The notes under the pieces were generated by a model, which saw only the letters and a list, made by a program, of their open reading frames with translations, searched no databases and had not been told where the DNA came from. Shown here piece by piece: positions 44,608 to 52,931 of a stretch of 64,000 bases of DNA (the stretch's first letter is position 1; the number at the start of each line of letters is the position of its first letter). This DNA is from CAWKGC01 sp963849005 (GTDB lineage: Bacteria > Pseudomonadota > Gammaproteobacteria > Burkholderiales > Usitatibacteraceae): contig CAWKGC010000029.1 of NCBI GenBank assembly GCA_963849005.1, forward strand, positions 62,001 to 126,000, written 5' to 3'. The translations under genes were made by a program, and so were the position numbers.

Positions 44608-45899
44608 CGGGGTGCGGAAAACAGGGGGGACCGCGCCAGCGTCACGGCGGCAAGCGCTTTCAGCAGGCAGGGCAGCAGGGCATACACGCCGGCGAGCACG
44701 ATCAGCGGCCGCGCGGCATTCTCCCCGCTCGGCTCATAGCCGAATGCGGCGAGCAGCGGCAGCGCAAGGCCGGCGGCCAGCGCGAGGTTCAACTTGGTGG
44801 TGAGCGCCCACAGGCCGAAGTAGGCGCCTTCGTTGCGGCCGACGCCGCGCGCCTCGTCCTGGTCGATGACGTCCGCGAGCAGTGCCGGCGGGAGCGCCAG
44901 GTCCGCGCCGAGGCCAAGCCCGGAAAGGACGCAGATCGCGAAGAAGGCATTGGCGTCGCCGGGGCCGAGCAGGAAAGCCCAGACGAACGCGACGATGGAA
45001 ACGCCCATCGAGACCAGCCACGCGCGCACCTTGCCCACGCGCCGCGAAAGCCACACCCAGCCCGGCAGTCCCAGCGCGCCGGCAGCGAAATAGGCAATCA
45101 GGAACGCCGCCGCGAGCTCCGGGCGCTGCACCACGTCCTCGATGTAGAACAGGACCAGCGTCGCGGGGATCGAGGCGGCGATGCCGTTCAGCACGAAGAC
45201 CGCGACCAGCCAGCGGAAATCGCGGTTGGCAAAGGGGATCGTGAGGGCGGCCGAAAGCGGCGTGCGCGCGACCGCCGGCCTGGAAACCGGCTTGGGGGAC
45301 CAGGCGATCGCGATCGCAGCGCCCGCCAGCACCAGCGGCACGAAAATGAGGCTGAATTGCGCGAAGGCGCCGCGATCGCCGGCCGATTGCTTGAGGGCCT
45401 CGGGCAGCGCCGCGGCAAGGAACACGCCGGCGAGCCCCGCGCCTTCGCGAAACGCCGTGACGCGCGTGCGCTCGACGGGGTCGTCGGAAAGTTCCGCGCC
45501 GATCGCGGTGTAGCTCACCGTGACCATGCTGTACGCGGTATAGACGATGAGCAGGTTCGCGACCAGCCACCAGCCGAGCGCGCCCGCCTCCCATTCGGGC
45601 GGGTTGAACAGCCCGTAAAGCCCCAGCGCCATCACCGGCGCGCCGACCGCGACAAAGCGCCAGCGACCGCCGGGCTTCAGGCGCCGCGCGTCGCTCCACC
45701 AGCCGAGCAGCGGGTCCTGCACCGCGTCGAAGATGCGCGCGAAGAGCAGGATGAGCCCCACCCCGGCGAGCGAAAGCCCGAGCGTGTCGGCGTAGAACTT
45801 CGGCACGTGCACGTAGATCGGCAGCGCCGCCATCGCCAGCGGGAATCCCAGGATGCCGTAGGCGGCAAGCCTGCCCGCTGGGAGTTTCAGGGCATTCAA
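44604..45899 (-). CDS. MFS transporter, GPH/MelB-like
   Basis: 431 residues, intact, about 12 membrane helices. The N-terminal FPLAMAALPIYVHVPKFYAD and LFARIFDAVQDPLLGWWSDA with the conserved DP..GWWSD loop are typical of the glycoside-pentoside-hexuronide group. ADVIDQDEARGVGRNEGAYFG in the second half matches too. In this operon it may move a lipid or a precursor rather than a sugar; the cargo is unknown. The start overlaps the chalcone-isomerase-like stop. Confidence 0.9.
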   Translation of the reverse strand: MNALKLPAGRLAAYGILGFPLAMAALPIYVHVPKFYADTLGLSLAGVGLILLFARIFDAVQDPLLGWWSDARRLKPGGRWRFVAVGAPVMALGLYGLFNPPEWEAGALGWWLVANLLIVYTAYSMVTVSYTAIGAELSDDPVERTRVTAFREGAGLAGVFLAAALPEALKQSAGDRGAFAQFSLIFVPLVLAGAAIAIAWSPKPVSRPAVARTPLSAALTIPFANRDFRWLVAVFVLNGIAASIPATLVLFYIEDVVQRPELAAAFLIAYFAAGALGLPGWVWLSRRVGKVRAWLVSMGVSIVAFVWAFLLGPGDANAFFAICVLSGLGLGADLALPPALLADVIDQDEARGVGRNEGAYFGLWALTTKLNLALAAGLALPLLAAFGYEPSGENAARPLIVLAGVYALLPCLLKALAAVTLARSPLFSAPR

Positions 45900-46423
45900 T
45901 CGGGAAGCTTCAGCAACTGGCGGCGCAGCTTCGGCTCGCTGGTGCGCTCATCGAGCCAGATGGCGAAGAAGGCCCTCGCGAACTCGGGGTCGGCGACGAC
46001 GCCGAGCAGTTTCTGGTCGTTGTAGAAGCTGGCGCCGCTGCCGGGCAACGACACGCCGACCAGGCGGTCGCCGGGCTTGATGTCGGGGAAGATGCGCGCC
46101 ATTTCCTCGCCCCAGCGCTTGAGCTTCGCCGGATCGCCGTGTCCCTGCCCCTTCATCTCGGTGATGCTGCGCTCGGCGATGTCCTTGCCCTTCAGGTTCA
46201 TCTCGTAGCGCAGGTCGAGCGCGAACAACTGGTCGGGCAGCCACTTGCTCCCGGGCACATGGAGCGTCGCGTTGTAGACGAGCATGGTAAGGAAGGTGAG
46301 CTTGCCTTCTCCCAGCGGCTTGAGGCCGGAATAGGCGCTGCCCATCACCGCCGGCAGGTCGCGCGCAACGGCGAAGGGGCTTGCGGCGATCAGCAACGCC
46401 ACGATGAACGCGCGCATCCTCAT
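45896..46423 (-). CDS. exported chalcone-isomerase-like protein
   Basis: 175 residues, intact. Signal peptide MRMRAFIVALLIAASPFAVA. Body KPLGEGKLTFLTMLVYNATL, ALDLRYEMNLKGKDIAERSI and GVSLPGSGASFYNDQKLLGV match the bacterial chalcone-isomerase-like family, whose plant relatives include fatty-acid-binding proteins. It could carry or isomerise a fatty acyl chain in the periplasm. Overlaps both neighbours by four bases. Confidence 0.85.
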   Translation of the reverse strand: MRMRAFIVALLIAASPFAVARDLPAVMGSAYSGLKPLGEGKLTFLTMLVYNATLHVPGSKWLPDQLFALDLRYEMNLKGKDIAERSITEMKGQGHGDPAKLKRWGEEMARIFPDIKPGDRLVGVSLPGSGASFYNDQKLLGVVADPEFARAFFAIWLDERTSEPKLRRQLLKLPD

Positions 46424-47631
46424 GGCCTTTCGAACCCCAGGTGGACGACATCGACGCGACCGTTCATGAAGCCCGCCTCGCAATAGCAAAGATAGAACTC
46501 CCACAGGCGCAGGAACGCGGCATCGAAGCCGAGCGCGCGGATCTCGCCGGTTTTCGACTTGAAGCTCGCATGCCAGCGGCGCAGCGACTCGGCGTAATCG
46601 GGGCCGAAACAGAACGGCTCGCCCGGCACGAGGCCGGCTTCCCGGGCGAGTTCCGCCATGCGCTCCTTCGGCGCGAGCATCCCGCCGGGGAACACGTATT
46701 CGCGGATGAAGTCGCTGGTGCTGCGATACGCGGGGAAGGCCCCGGCATCGATCGTGATCGCCTGCACCACGCCGCGCCCGCCGGGCTTCAGGCGCTCGTG
46801 CAGCGTGCGGTAATAGGTCTTCCAGTAGCGCTCGCCGACCGCCTCCACCATCTCGATCGAGACGATGCGGTCGTAGAGGCCGGCGATGTCGCGGTAGTCG
46901 GTGAATTCCAGCGTGACCAGGGAATCGAGGCCGGCCCGCGCGATGCGTTCGCGCGCATAGGCAAGCTGCTCCCTCGAGATGGTGACGCCGGTGACGCGGC
47001 AGCCGCGGGTGCGCGCCGCGTATTCCGCGAAGCCGCCCCAGCCGCAGCCGATCTCCAGCACATGGTGGCTCGCGTCCACGGCGAGCTCGCGCAGGATGCG
47101 CTCGTACTTCGCTTCCTGCGCCTGCTCGAAGGACTGCGCCGCGTCGCCCGAGAAGAGCGCCGCCGAATAGCTCATGGTCCGGTCGAGCCACAGCGAATAG
47201 AAGGCGTTGCCCAGGTCGTAATGCGCGTGGATGTTTTTCTTCGCCCCGGCGCGCGTATTCGGGCGCAGCTTGTGCAGCAGCCCGAAGACGAGGCGCGCCA
47301 CCGGGCCGCCGTACCACGCTTCCGCGAATGCCTGCTGGTTGGCGAGGAACACGAGCAGGAGCGGCGTGAGTTCGGGCGAATCGATCCAGCCATCGCGCCA
47401 CGCCTCGCCCATGCCGATGTCGCCGCCCTTCACCAGCGCCGCGACCGCTCGCCAGTCGCGGATTTCCATCTCCGCGACCGGGCCGGGCGTTGCGCCGCTG
47501 AAGACGATGCGCTCGCCGTCGGGCGTGACGATCGCGAGCTGCCCCACGCGCAGGCGCTCGAGGATCCTGAAAAGGGCGCGGCCGGCAAGCGGGATCGCGG
47601 GCTTGAGGGTGATGCGTTCGGGGGCGTTCAT
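46420..47631 (-). CDS. cyclopropane-fatty-acyl-phospholipid synthase family methyltransferase
   Basis: 403 residues, intact. MNAPERITLKPAIPLAGRAL start is chosen over an upstream ATG because it lies on the DUF1365 stop. The N-terminal lipid-binding part has GEAWRDGWIDS; the catalytic part has HAHYDLGNAFYSLWLDRTMS, SAM motif LEIGCGWGGFAEYAA and GVTISREQLAYARER. SAM-dependent methyl transfer to an unsaturated phospholipid acyl chain. Whether it closes a cyclopropane ring or only methylates, as in furan fatty acid pathways, cannot be told; the gene company favours the latter class. Confidence 0.92.
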   Translation of the reverse strand: MNAPERITLKPAIPLAGRALFRILERLRVGQLAIVTPDGERIVFSGATPGPVAEMEIRDWRAVAALVKGGDIGMGEAWRDGWIDSPELTPLLLVFLANQQAFAEAWYGGPVARLVFGLLHKLRPNTRAGAKKNIHAHYDLGNAFYSLWLDRTMSYSAALFSGDAAQSFEQAQEAKYERILRELAVDASHHVLEIGCGWGGFAEYAARTRGCRVTGVTISREQLAYARERIARAGLDSLVTLEFTDYRDIAGLYDRIVSIEMVEAVGERYWKTYYRTLHERLKPGGRGVVQAITIDAGAFPAYRSTSDFIREYVFPGGMLAPKERMAELAREAGLVPGEPFCFGPDYAESLRRWHASFKSKTGEIRALGFDAAFLRLWEFYLCYCEAGFMNGRVDVVHLGFERP

Positions 47632-48395
47632 CGGGTCGTTTCCTCGAGGGGCGGCACGGGCTTGGAGAACCACGGCACGCGTTTGAGCCAGAGTCGGAAG
47701 GCCTGCCAATGGATGCGCGCGGTGACGCCCGCGGTCATCCAGGGGAATGCAAAGAATGCGGCGAAGAGCCCGCGCGCGGACAGGGCCTCACCGCGGCCGT
47801 GGATCGTGGTGACGATCAGCTTGCCGGCCGGGTCGTGGTAGTCGATCTGCGCGTACTGGCGGTCGTCGCCGCCGGAAAAACGGAAGCGGTAATGTCCTTC
47901 CACTTCGCAGAACGGCGAGACGTGGAACACCTTGCGCGCGGTGAGCCAGTCGCCGTTGGCGATGGCGCGCCGGTCGGCGTGGGCCAGCAGGTAGTTGTGG
48001 TGCTCGCCGAAGGTGTTCGACACCTCGCAAAGGACGGCCCGCAGCGCCCCCGCGCGGTCGTGGCAGTAGAAGACGCTGATCGGGTTGAAGACGTAGCCGA
48101 GCATGCGCGGGAAGGCCTGCAGCACGATCTCGCCATCGGCCTCTCCCATGCCGGCGCGCGCGAGCTGGCGACGCACCCAGGGCTCGATGGCCGATCCGTC
48201 GCGCGGGCCGTGGTCGCGGTTCATGAAGCTGAAGAGGTTCCAGCGGTCCACCGAAAGCAGCGCGTTGCCGAGTTCGCCCAGTTTCGAAAGCGGGATGCGC
48301 AGGAAAAATACCGGCACCGTGAAGCGGTGCTTCGCGGGACGCAGCCGCTCGTGGAACACGCGGCCGGTGAGGAGTTGCGGGGCCGAGGGCGTCAT
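47628..48395 (-). CDS. DUF1365 family protein
   Basis: 255 residues, intact. MTPSAPQLLTGRVFHERLRP, then FSFMNRDHGPRDGSAIEPWV, LGYVFNPISVFYCHDRAGAL, CEVSNTFGEHHNYLL and FHVSPFCEVEGHYRFRFSGG are the hallmarks of the family. It almost always sits between an FAD oxidoreductase and a Cfa-like gene, as here. Biochemical function unknown. Confidence 0.92.
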   Translation of the reverse strand: MTPSAPQLLTGRVFHERLRPAKHRFTVPVFFLRIPLSKLGELGNALLSVDRWNLFSFMNRDHGPRDGSAIEPWVRRQLARAGMGEADGEIVLQAFPRMLGYVFNPISVFYCHDRAGALRAVLCEVSNTFGEHHNYLLAHADRRAIANGDWLTARKVFHVSPFCEVEGHYRFRFSGGDDRQYAQIDYHDPAGKLIVTTIHGRGEALSARGLFAAFFAFPWMTAGVTARIHWQAFRLWLKRVPWFSKPVPPLEETTR

Positions 48396-49672
48396 GCCGC
48401 CAGCTCCGCGCGCGCGGACCAGGGCACTTCCGCGCCCAGCCTGCGTGCGACGGCGATGCCCGACATCAGGCCGTCCTCATGGAAGCCGTTCCGAGTCCAG
48501 GCGCCGCAGAACCAGGTCCGGCGGCGGCCCTGCACCATCGCGAGCCGCGACTTCGCCTCATCGCTTCCCTCCATGAACACCGGGTGATGATAGTCAAAGG
48601 TCGCGAAGACGGTCTCCGGCCTCGGCTCGTCGAGCGGGTTCAGGGTGACGATCACCGGCTCCTTGAAAGGCAGCGCCTGCAGCTTGTTGAGCAGGTAGGA
48701 GAGCGACACCGGTTGCGCGTCCGGCCCCGAGCGCGCGGCATGGAAATTCCATGCCGCCCACGCCCGCTTGCGCCGCGGCAGCAGCGCGACATCCGAATGC
48801 AGCACCGCGCGGTTGGGCTGGTAGGGAATCGCGCGCAGCACCGTGCGCTCTTCGGGACTGGCATCCGGGAGCAACGCGAGGGCCTGGTCCGTATGGCAGG
48901 CGAAGACCACCTGCTCGAAGCGCTCGGTGCCGCTGTCGGTGGAGACCAGCGCATGGTCGGCGAAGCGCTGCACCCGGCGCACCGGCGAGGAGGTGCGGAT
49001 GTCGCCGATCGCCTGCGCCATGCGCTTCACGTATTCGCGCCCGCCGCCCAGCACGCTGCGCCATTGCGGCCGGTTGGTGACCGCGAGCAGCCCGTGGTTG
49101 TGGCAGAAGCGCAGGAAAGTGCCGAGCGGGAAACGGTTGATCTCCTGCGAGGGCGTGGACCAGATGCACGCGGCCATCGGCACGAGGTACCACTCGCGGA
49201 ACTCGCGGCCATAGCGGTGGAGGTCGAGGAATTCCCCGAGCGTGCCGGTCATCAGGCCGGCGCCTGCCGCAAGGCGCGTGGCCTGCCGGTTGAAGCGCAT
49301 GAGGTCGGCCAGCATGCGCAGGAAGGCGGGCCGCGCCATGTTGGACGGCTGCGCGAACACGCTGGCGAGGTTGGTGCCCGCCCACTCCAGCTCGCCCGCG
49401 CCGATCCTCACCGAAAACGACATCTCGGCCGGGCTGGAGGCCACGCCGAGGTGCTCGAAAAGGCGGATGAGGTTCGGGTAGGTGCGGTCGTTGAAGACGA
49501 GGAAGCCGGTATCGACCGGGTGCGTGACCCCGCCGAGGGTGACGTCCACGGTGTTGGTATGCCCCCCCAGGGTGGCGGCGGCCTCGTACAGCGTCACCGG
49601 CCGGTGGCGGGCGAGCAGCCACGCGCACGACAGGCCGGAGATGCCGGAGCCGATTATGGCGATTCCAGGCAT
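48392..49672 (-). CDS. FAD-dependent amine-oxidase-fold oxidoreductase
   Basis: 426 residues, intact. The dinucleotide loop MPGIAIIGSGISGLSCAWLL and second Gly-rich GGHTNTVDVTL show FAD binding. DTGFLVFNDRTYPNLIRLFE is typical of the desaturase/amine-oxidase-like proteins that accompany DUF1365 and Cfa-like genes. The C-terminal loop is FCGAWTRNGFHEDGLMSGIA. First gene of the eight-gene minus-strand operon; its promoter must lie in 49673-49916. A role in dehydrogenating a methylated acyl chain is inferred from context. Confidence 0.9.
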   Translation of the reverse strand: MPGIAIIGSGISGLSCAWLLARHRPVTLYEAAATLGGHTNTVDVTLGGVTHPVDTGFLVFNDRTYPNLIRLFEHLGVASSPAEMSFSVRIGAGELEWAGTNLASVFAQPSNMARPAFLRMLADLMRFNRQATRLAAGAGLMTGTLGEFLDLHRYGREFREWYLVPMAACIWSTPSQEINRFPLGTFLRFCHNHGLLAVTNRPQWRSVLGGGREYVKRMAQAIGDIRTSSPVRRVQRFADHALVSTDSGTERFEQVVFACHTDQALALLPDASPEERTVLRAIPYQPNRAVLHSDVALLPRRKRAWAAWNFHAARSGPDAQPVSLSYLLNKLQALPFKEPVIVTLNPLDEPRPETVFATFDYHHPVFMEGSDEAKSRLAMVQGRRRTWFCGAWTRNGFHEDGLMSGIAVARRLGAEVPWSARAELAA

Positions 49673-49916
49673 GCGGTCCTCGGATTACGGATTCAGACGA
49701 GGCCGGACGAGCCGGCCCTTCCCCGGGGGCAGGACACCCCCATCATCCGTGGCGTCGGGCAATCCGTGTGCATCATGGTCGCCCGTTATGGATACTGATA
49801 CGTGCCGCCCGCCGCCTCCGGATTCAACCCCCTCTGCCGGGGGAAAAGGCCGTGGCGGGAACTGTCACGCTGATTTTGCTATTCTAGCCCGAGAAGCCCC
49901 TTTTTGGAAAACGCCC
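49673..49916. other. divergent promoter region between lipid operon and desaturase-like gene
   Basis: 244 bases with no gene. Near the plus-strand gene GGAACT (49858-49863) and TATTCT (about 49880) are present, which might be an alternative-sigma promoter, but the spacing is not convincing. An inverted CCCCCGGGG-rich stretch lies near 49725-49750. No firm operator was found. Confidence 0.35.
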
Positions 49917-50768
49917 ATGCTCTATCCCGAATTGTTCGCCTCCCTCGAAAAGGTCCGCTGGAGCATGTCGGAAGACATCCCGTGGAAGGACTTCGAGCCG
50001 TCCAAGCTGTCCGAGGAGCAGGCCAGGACGATCAAGATGAACGCCATCACCGAGTGGTCGGCCCTGCCCGCCACCGAGATGTTCCTGCGCGACAACCAGC
50101 ACGACAGCGATTTCTCCGCCTTCATGTCGGTGTGGTTCTACGAGGAGCAGAAGCATTCGCTGGTGCTGATGGAGTACCTGCGCCGCTTCCGGCCCGAGCT
50201 GCTGCCCACCGAGGAGGAACTGCACGCCGTGCGCTTCCAGTTCGACCCGGCGCCGGCGCTGGAGACCCTGATGCTGCATTTCTGCGGCGAGGTGCGCCTC
50301 ACGCAGTGGTACCGCCGCGCCGCCGCGTGGCACACCGAGCCCGTGATCAAGAAGATCTACATGACGATTTCCGGGGACGAGGCGCGGCACGCCGGCGCCT
50401 ACTTCAAGTACATGCGCCAGGCGGTCGAGCGCATGGGCAACGACGCCAAGATCGCCTTCGCCAAGATCGGCGTGCTGATGGCCAGCGCCGCGCGCGCCGG
50501 CAAGCCCATGCATCCGACCAACCTGCATGTGGCCAAGGCGCACTACCCCCAGGACACCATCCAGTCGCGGCTGCCCGATCCCGAGTGGCTCGAGCACTGG
50601 CTGGACGCGCAGATCCAGTTCGACAAGGTCTGCGAGAGCAAGGTCATCCAGTCGATCCTCGCCAAGCTCTCCACCTTGTATGACCGCACCCTCGAGAGCG
50701 CCTCGGACCTGAACCGCTTCCGCAAGGAGCTGATCGGGCTGCCTCCCAAGGCTTCGCCGGCTGCGTAA
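49917..50768 (+). CDS. ferritin-like diiron protein, acyl-ACP-desaturase-like
   Basis: 283 residues, intact. Four-helix diiron ligands can be placed: Glu46 (ITEWSAL), Glu77 and His80 in YEEQKHS, Glu125 (FCGEVRL), and Glu155 and His158 in GDEARHAG. This is the two-EXXH pattern of soluble fatty-acid desaturases and rubrerythrin-like proteins. The short length lacks parts of plant acyl-ACP desaturases. Divergent from the lipid operon, so it may act on the same acyl chains; that is inference. A repeat follows six bases after the stop. Confidence 0.82.
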   Translation: MLYPELFASLEKVRWSMSEDIPWKDFEPSKLSEEQARTIKMNAITEWSALPATEMFLRDNQHDSDFSAFMSVWFYEEQKHSLVLMEYLRRFRPELLPTEEELHAVRFQFDPAPALETLMLHFCGEVRLTQWYRRAAAWHTEPVIKKIYMTISGDEARHAGAYFKYMRQAVERMGNDAKIAFAKIGVLMASAARAGKPMHPTNLHVAKAHYPQDTIQSRLPDPEWLEHWLDAQIQFDKVCESKVIQSILAKLSTLYDRTLESASDLNRFRKELIGLPPKASPAA

Positions 50769-50773
50769 CTGCG

Positions 50774-50912
50774 CAATTCGGGGTCAGAGACGTAATATGC
50801 AGGAAGGCGGATCAAACCGCCGATGGACGCCGATGGACGCCGATGAACCCTGCGAGAGGCCGGATTGGTATTACGTCTCTGACCCCGAATTGCGTCCCTG
50901 ACCCCAATTGTT
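50774..50912. repeat. GGGGTCAG palindrome with unrelated inner loop
   Basis: Exact 24-bp arms 50774-50797 and 50869-50892 (CAATTCGGGGTCAGAGACGT plus AATA). The inner part holds a short tandem of CCGATGGACG units (about 50819-50845). A third half-unit CCTGACCCCAATTG follows at about 50898-50910. It lies between the desaturase-like stop and the rfaE2 start and overlaps the latter. Confidence 0.8.
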
Positions 50913-51390
50913 GATTCCCTCTTTTGAGTCGAAGTTCTGCGAGCCGAATGCGCTCGCTGCGCGCGCGGTCGCGCTGGCGCGGCCGCTGGTGTTCACCAAC
51001 GGCGTCTTCGACATCCTGCATCGCGGCCACGTCACCTATCTCGCCGAGGCGCGCGCGCTGGGCGCATCCCTGGTCGTGGCGCTCAACTCCGATGCTTCGG
51101 TGAAGCGGCTGGGCAAGGGCGACGACCGTCCCGTGAACGTGCTTGAGGACCGCATGGCAGTGGTCGCGGCGCTGGAAAGCGTCGCGCTGGTCACGTGGTT
51201 CGACGAGGACACGCCGATCGCGCGCATCCTCGAGTGCCGCCCGGAGCGGCTGGTGAAGGGCGGCGACTGGCCGGTGGACAAGATCGTCGGCGGGCGTGAG
51301 GTCGCCGGCTGGGGCGGCACGGTGCATTCGATCGCCTTCCGCCACGAACGCTCGACCTCCGCGCTGCTGGCGAAGATCCGCAGGCCGTGA
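50911..51390 (+). CDS. rfaE2: D-glycero-beta-D-manno-heptose 1-phosphate adenylyltransferase
   Basis: Nucleotidyltransferase that makes ADP-heptose for LPS core. Signature LVFTNGVFDILHRGHVTYLA (HxGH type), then GKGDDRPVNVLEDRMAVVAA and ERLVKGGDWPVDKIVGGREV. About 159 residues, the stand-alone betaproteobacterial form without the kinase domain. The start is TTG at 50911 (LIPSFESK...), right at the end of the repeat; no ATG is available. Its stop overlaps the next GTG. Confidence 0.9.
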   Translation: MIPSFESKFCEPNALAARAVALARPLVFTNGVFDILHRGHVTYLAEARALGASLVVALNSDASVKRLGKGDDRPVNVLEDRMAVVAALESVALVTWFDEDTPIARILECRPERLVKGGDWPVDKIVGGREVAGWGGTVHSIAFRHERSTSALLAKIRRP

Positions 51391-52810
51391 ACGACCGCGA
51401 TCAGCTTGCCGTGCTGGCCGAACGGTTGCGCGCCATCGTCGGCGACGCCGCCGTCCTTGCCGGCGACGACGAAACGAAGCCCTACGTGAACGACTGGCGC
51501 GACATGTACCACGGCCGCGCCCTGTGCGTCGTGCGCCCGGCGAACACCGAGGAAGTGTCGAAGGTCGTCGCCGCCTGCGCCGAAGCGCGCGCCTCGATCG
51601 TCCCGCAAGGGGGCAACACCAGCCTGTGCGGCGCCTCGGTGCCGGACGCGACCGGCGCGCAGGTCGTGGTCAACCTGTCCCGCATGAACAAGGTGCGCGA
51701 GATCGACGCCGTCAACAACACCATGACGGTCGAGGCCGGCTGCGTGCTGGCGGCGCTCCAGCAAGTCGCCGCGGCGCATGACAGGCTGTTTCCCCTGTCG
51801 CTCGCGGCGGAAGGCAGTTGCGAGATCGGCGGCAACCTCTCCACCAATGCGGGCGGCACGCAGGTGCTGCGCTACGGCAATGCGCGCGAGCTGGTGCTGG
51901 GGCTGGAGGTGGTGCTCGCCGACGGCCGCGTGTGGAACGGCCTGAGGGCGCTGCGCAAGGACAACACCGGCTACGACCTGAAGCAGCTTTTCATCGGCGC
52001 CGAAGGCACGCTCGGCATCATCACCGCGGCGGTGCTGAAACTTTTCCCCAAGCCGCGCGCCACGGCAACGGCGTTGGTGGCCGTGGCCAGCCCCGCGGCG
52101 GCCGTCGAGCTGCTCTCCCGGCTCGGCGCGGCGTGCGGGGAGCGCGTCACCGGCTACGAGCTGATCCCGCGCATCTGCCTCGACATGGTGTTCGCGCGCA
52201 TCCCCGGCACGGTCGATCCGTTCAATGCGCGGCACGATTGGTACGTCCTGGTGGAGCTGTCCGACAGCGCGAAGAGCGGGTCGCTATCGATGACGCTCGA
52301 GAACACGCTGGCGGACGCGGCGGAGGACACGCTGGTCATCGACGGCGTGATCGCGTCGAGCGAGTCGCAGGCGGCGGCGCTCTGGCAGCTTCGCGAGCAC
52401 ATCCCCGAGGCGCAGCGGCTCGACAGCGCCTCGATCAAGCACGATGTCTCGGTGCCGGTGAGCCGCGTGCCGGACCTGCTCCGCCTGGGCGGCGCGGCGC
52501 TGAAGGCCGCCTCCCCGGCATCCGCATCGTCGCCTTCGGCCATGTCGGCGACGGCAACATCCACTACAACTGCGCCGCGCAGGTGGGCGAGGCTGCGGAG
52601 CCGTTCCTCGCGCAGGCCCCGGCGGTGGGGCGCATCATCTACGACGTCGTGCATCGCCTCGGCGGCTCGATCAGCGCCGAGCACGGCCTGGGACAGCTGA
52701 AGCGGGACGAGATCAAGCGCTACAAGGGCGCGCTGGAGCTCGAGCTGATGGCCAGGGTGAAGGCGGCGCTCGACCCGCAGGGGCTGATGAACCCGGGAAA
52801 GGTTCTGTAG
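51387..52810 (+). CDS. FAD-binding oxidase, GlcD / D-2-hydroxyacid dehydrogenase type (one frame break)
   Basis: FAD_binding_4 domain: LCVVRPANTEEVSKVVAACA, SIVPQGGNTSLCGASVPDAT, GGNLSTNAGGTQVLRYGNAR and QLFIGAEGTLGIITAAVLKL. The C-terminal oxidase domain has FGHVGDGNIHYNC and GGSISAEHGLGQLKRDEIKR. 474 residues after a break near 52515. Oxidises a D-2-hydroxy acid such as D-lactate or 2-hydroxyglutarate; the exact acid is not readable. GTG start overlaps the rfaE2 stop. Confidence 0.9.
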
Positions 52811-52813
52811 AAA

Positions 52814-52912
52814 CCGGGGTCAGGTACGCAATTTGGGGTCAGAGACGCAATTGCGTCTCTGACCCCAAATTGCGTACCTGACCCCAAATTGCGTATCTGA
52901 CCCCAATTGTTG
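52814..52912. repeat. 70-bp perfect GGGGTCAG palindrome plus extra half-unit
   Basis: 52816-52885 is an exact palindrome of 2 x 35 bases. Each arm holds two half-units, GGGGTCAGGTACGCAATT and GGGGTCAGAGACGCAA. A further inverted half-unit (GCGTATCTGACCCCAATTG) follows to about 52909. It starts six bases after the oxidase stop. Confidence 0.9.
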
Positions 52913-52925
52913 CAGCCGGTAGAAT
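52897..52925 (+). promoter_or_regulatory. possible promoter of the HAD gene, -35 inside the repeat
   Basis: CTGACC (52897-52902, part of the repeat's last half-unit), a 17-base spacer, then TAGAAT (52920-52925). The HAD ATG follows six bases later. It fits a sigma-70 promoter with a very short leader. Confidence 0.45.
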
Positions 52926-52931
52926 GGTGCG

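Noticed and set aside
49858..49885. ECF sigma promoter before the diiron gene
   Set aside because: GGAACT and TATTCT are present but the spacing and -10 do not fit a known ECF consensus well enough.
50819..50846. Short tandem of CCGATGGACG as a separate microsatellite element
   Set aside because: Only about two and a half copies, inside the loop of the 50.8 kb palindrome; noted there.
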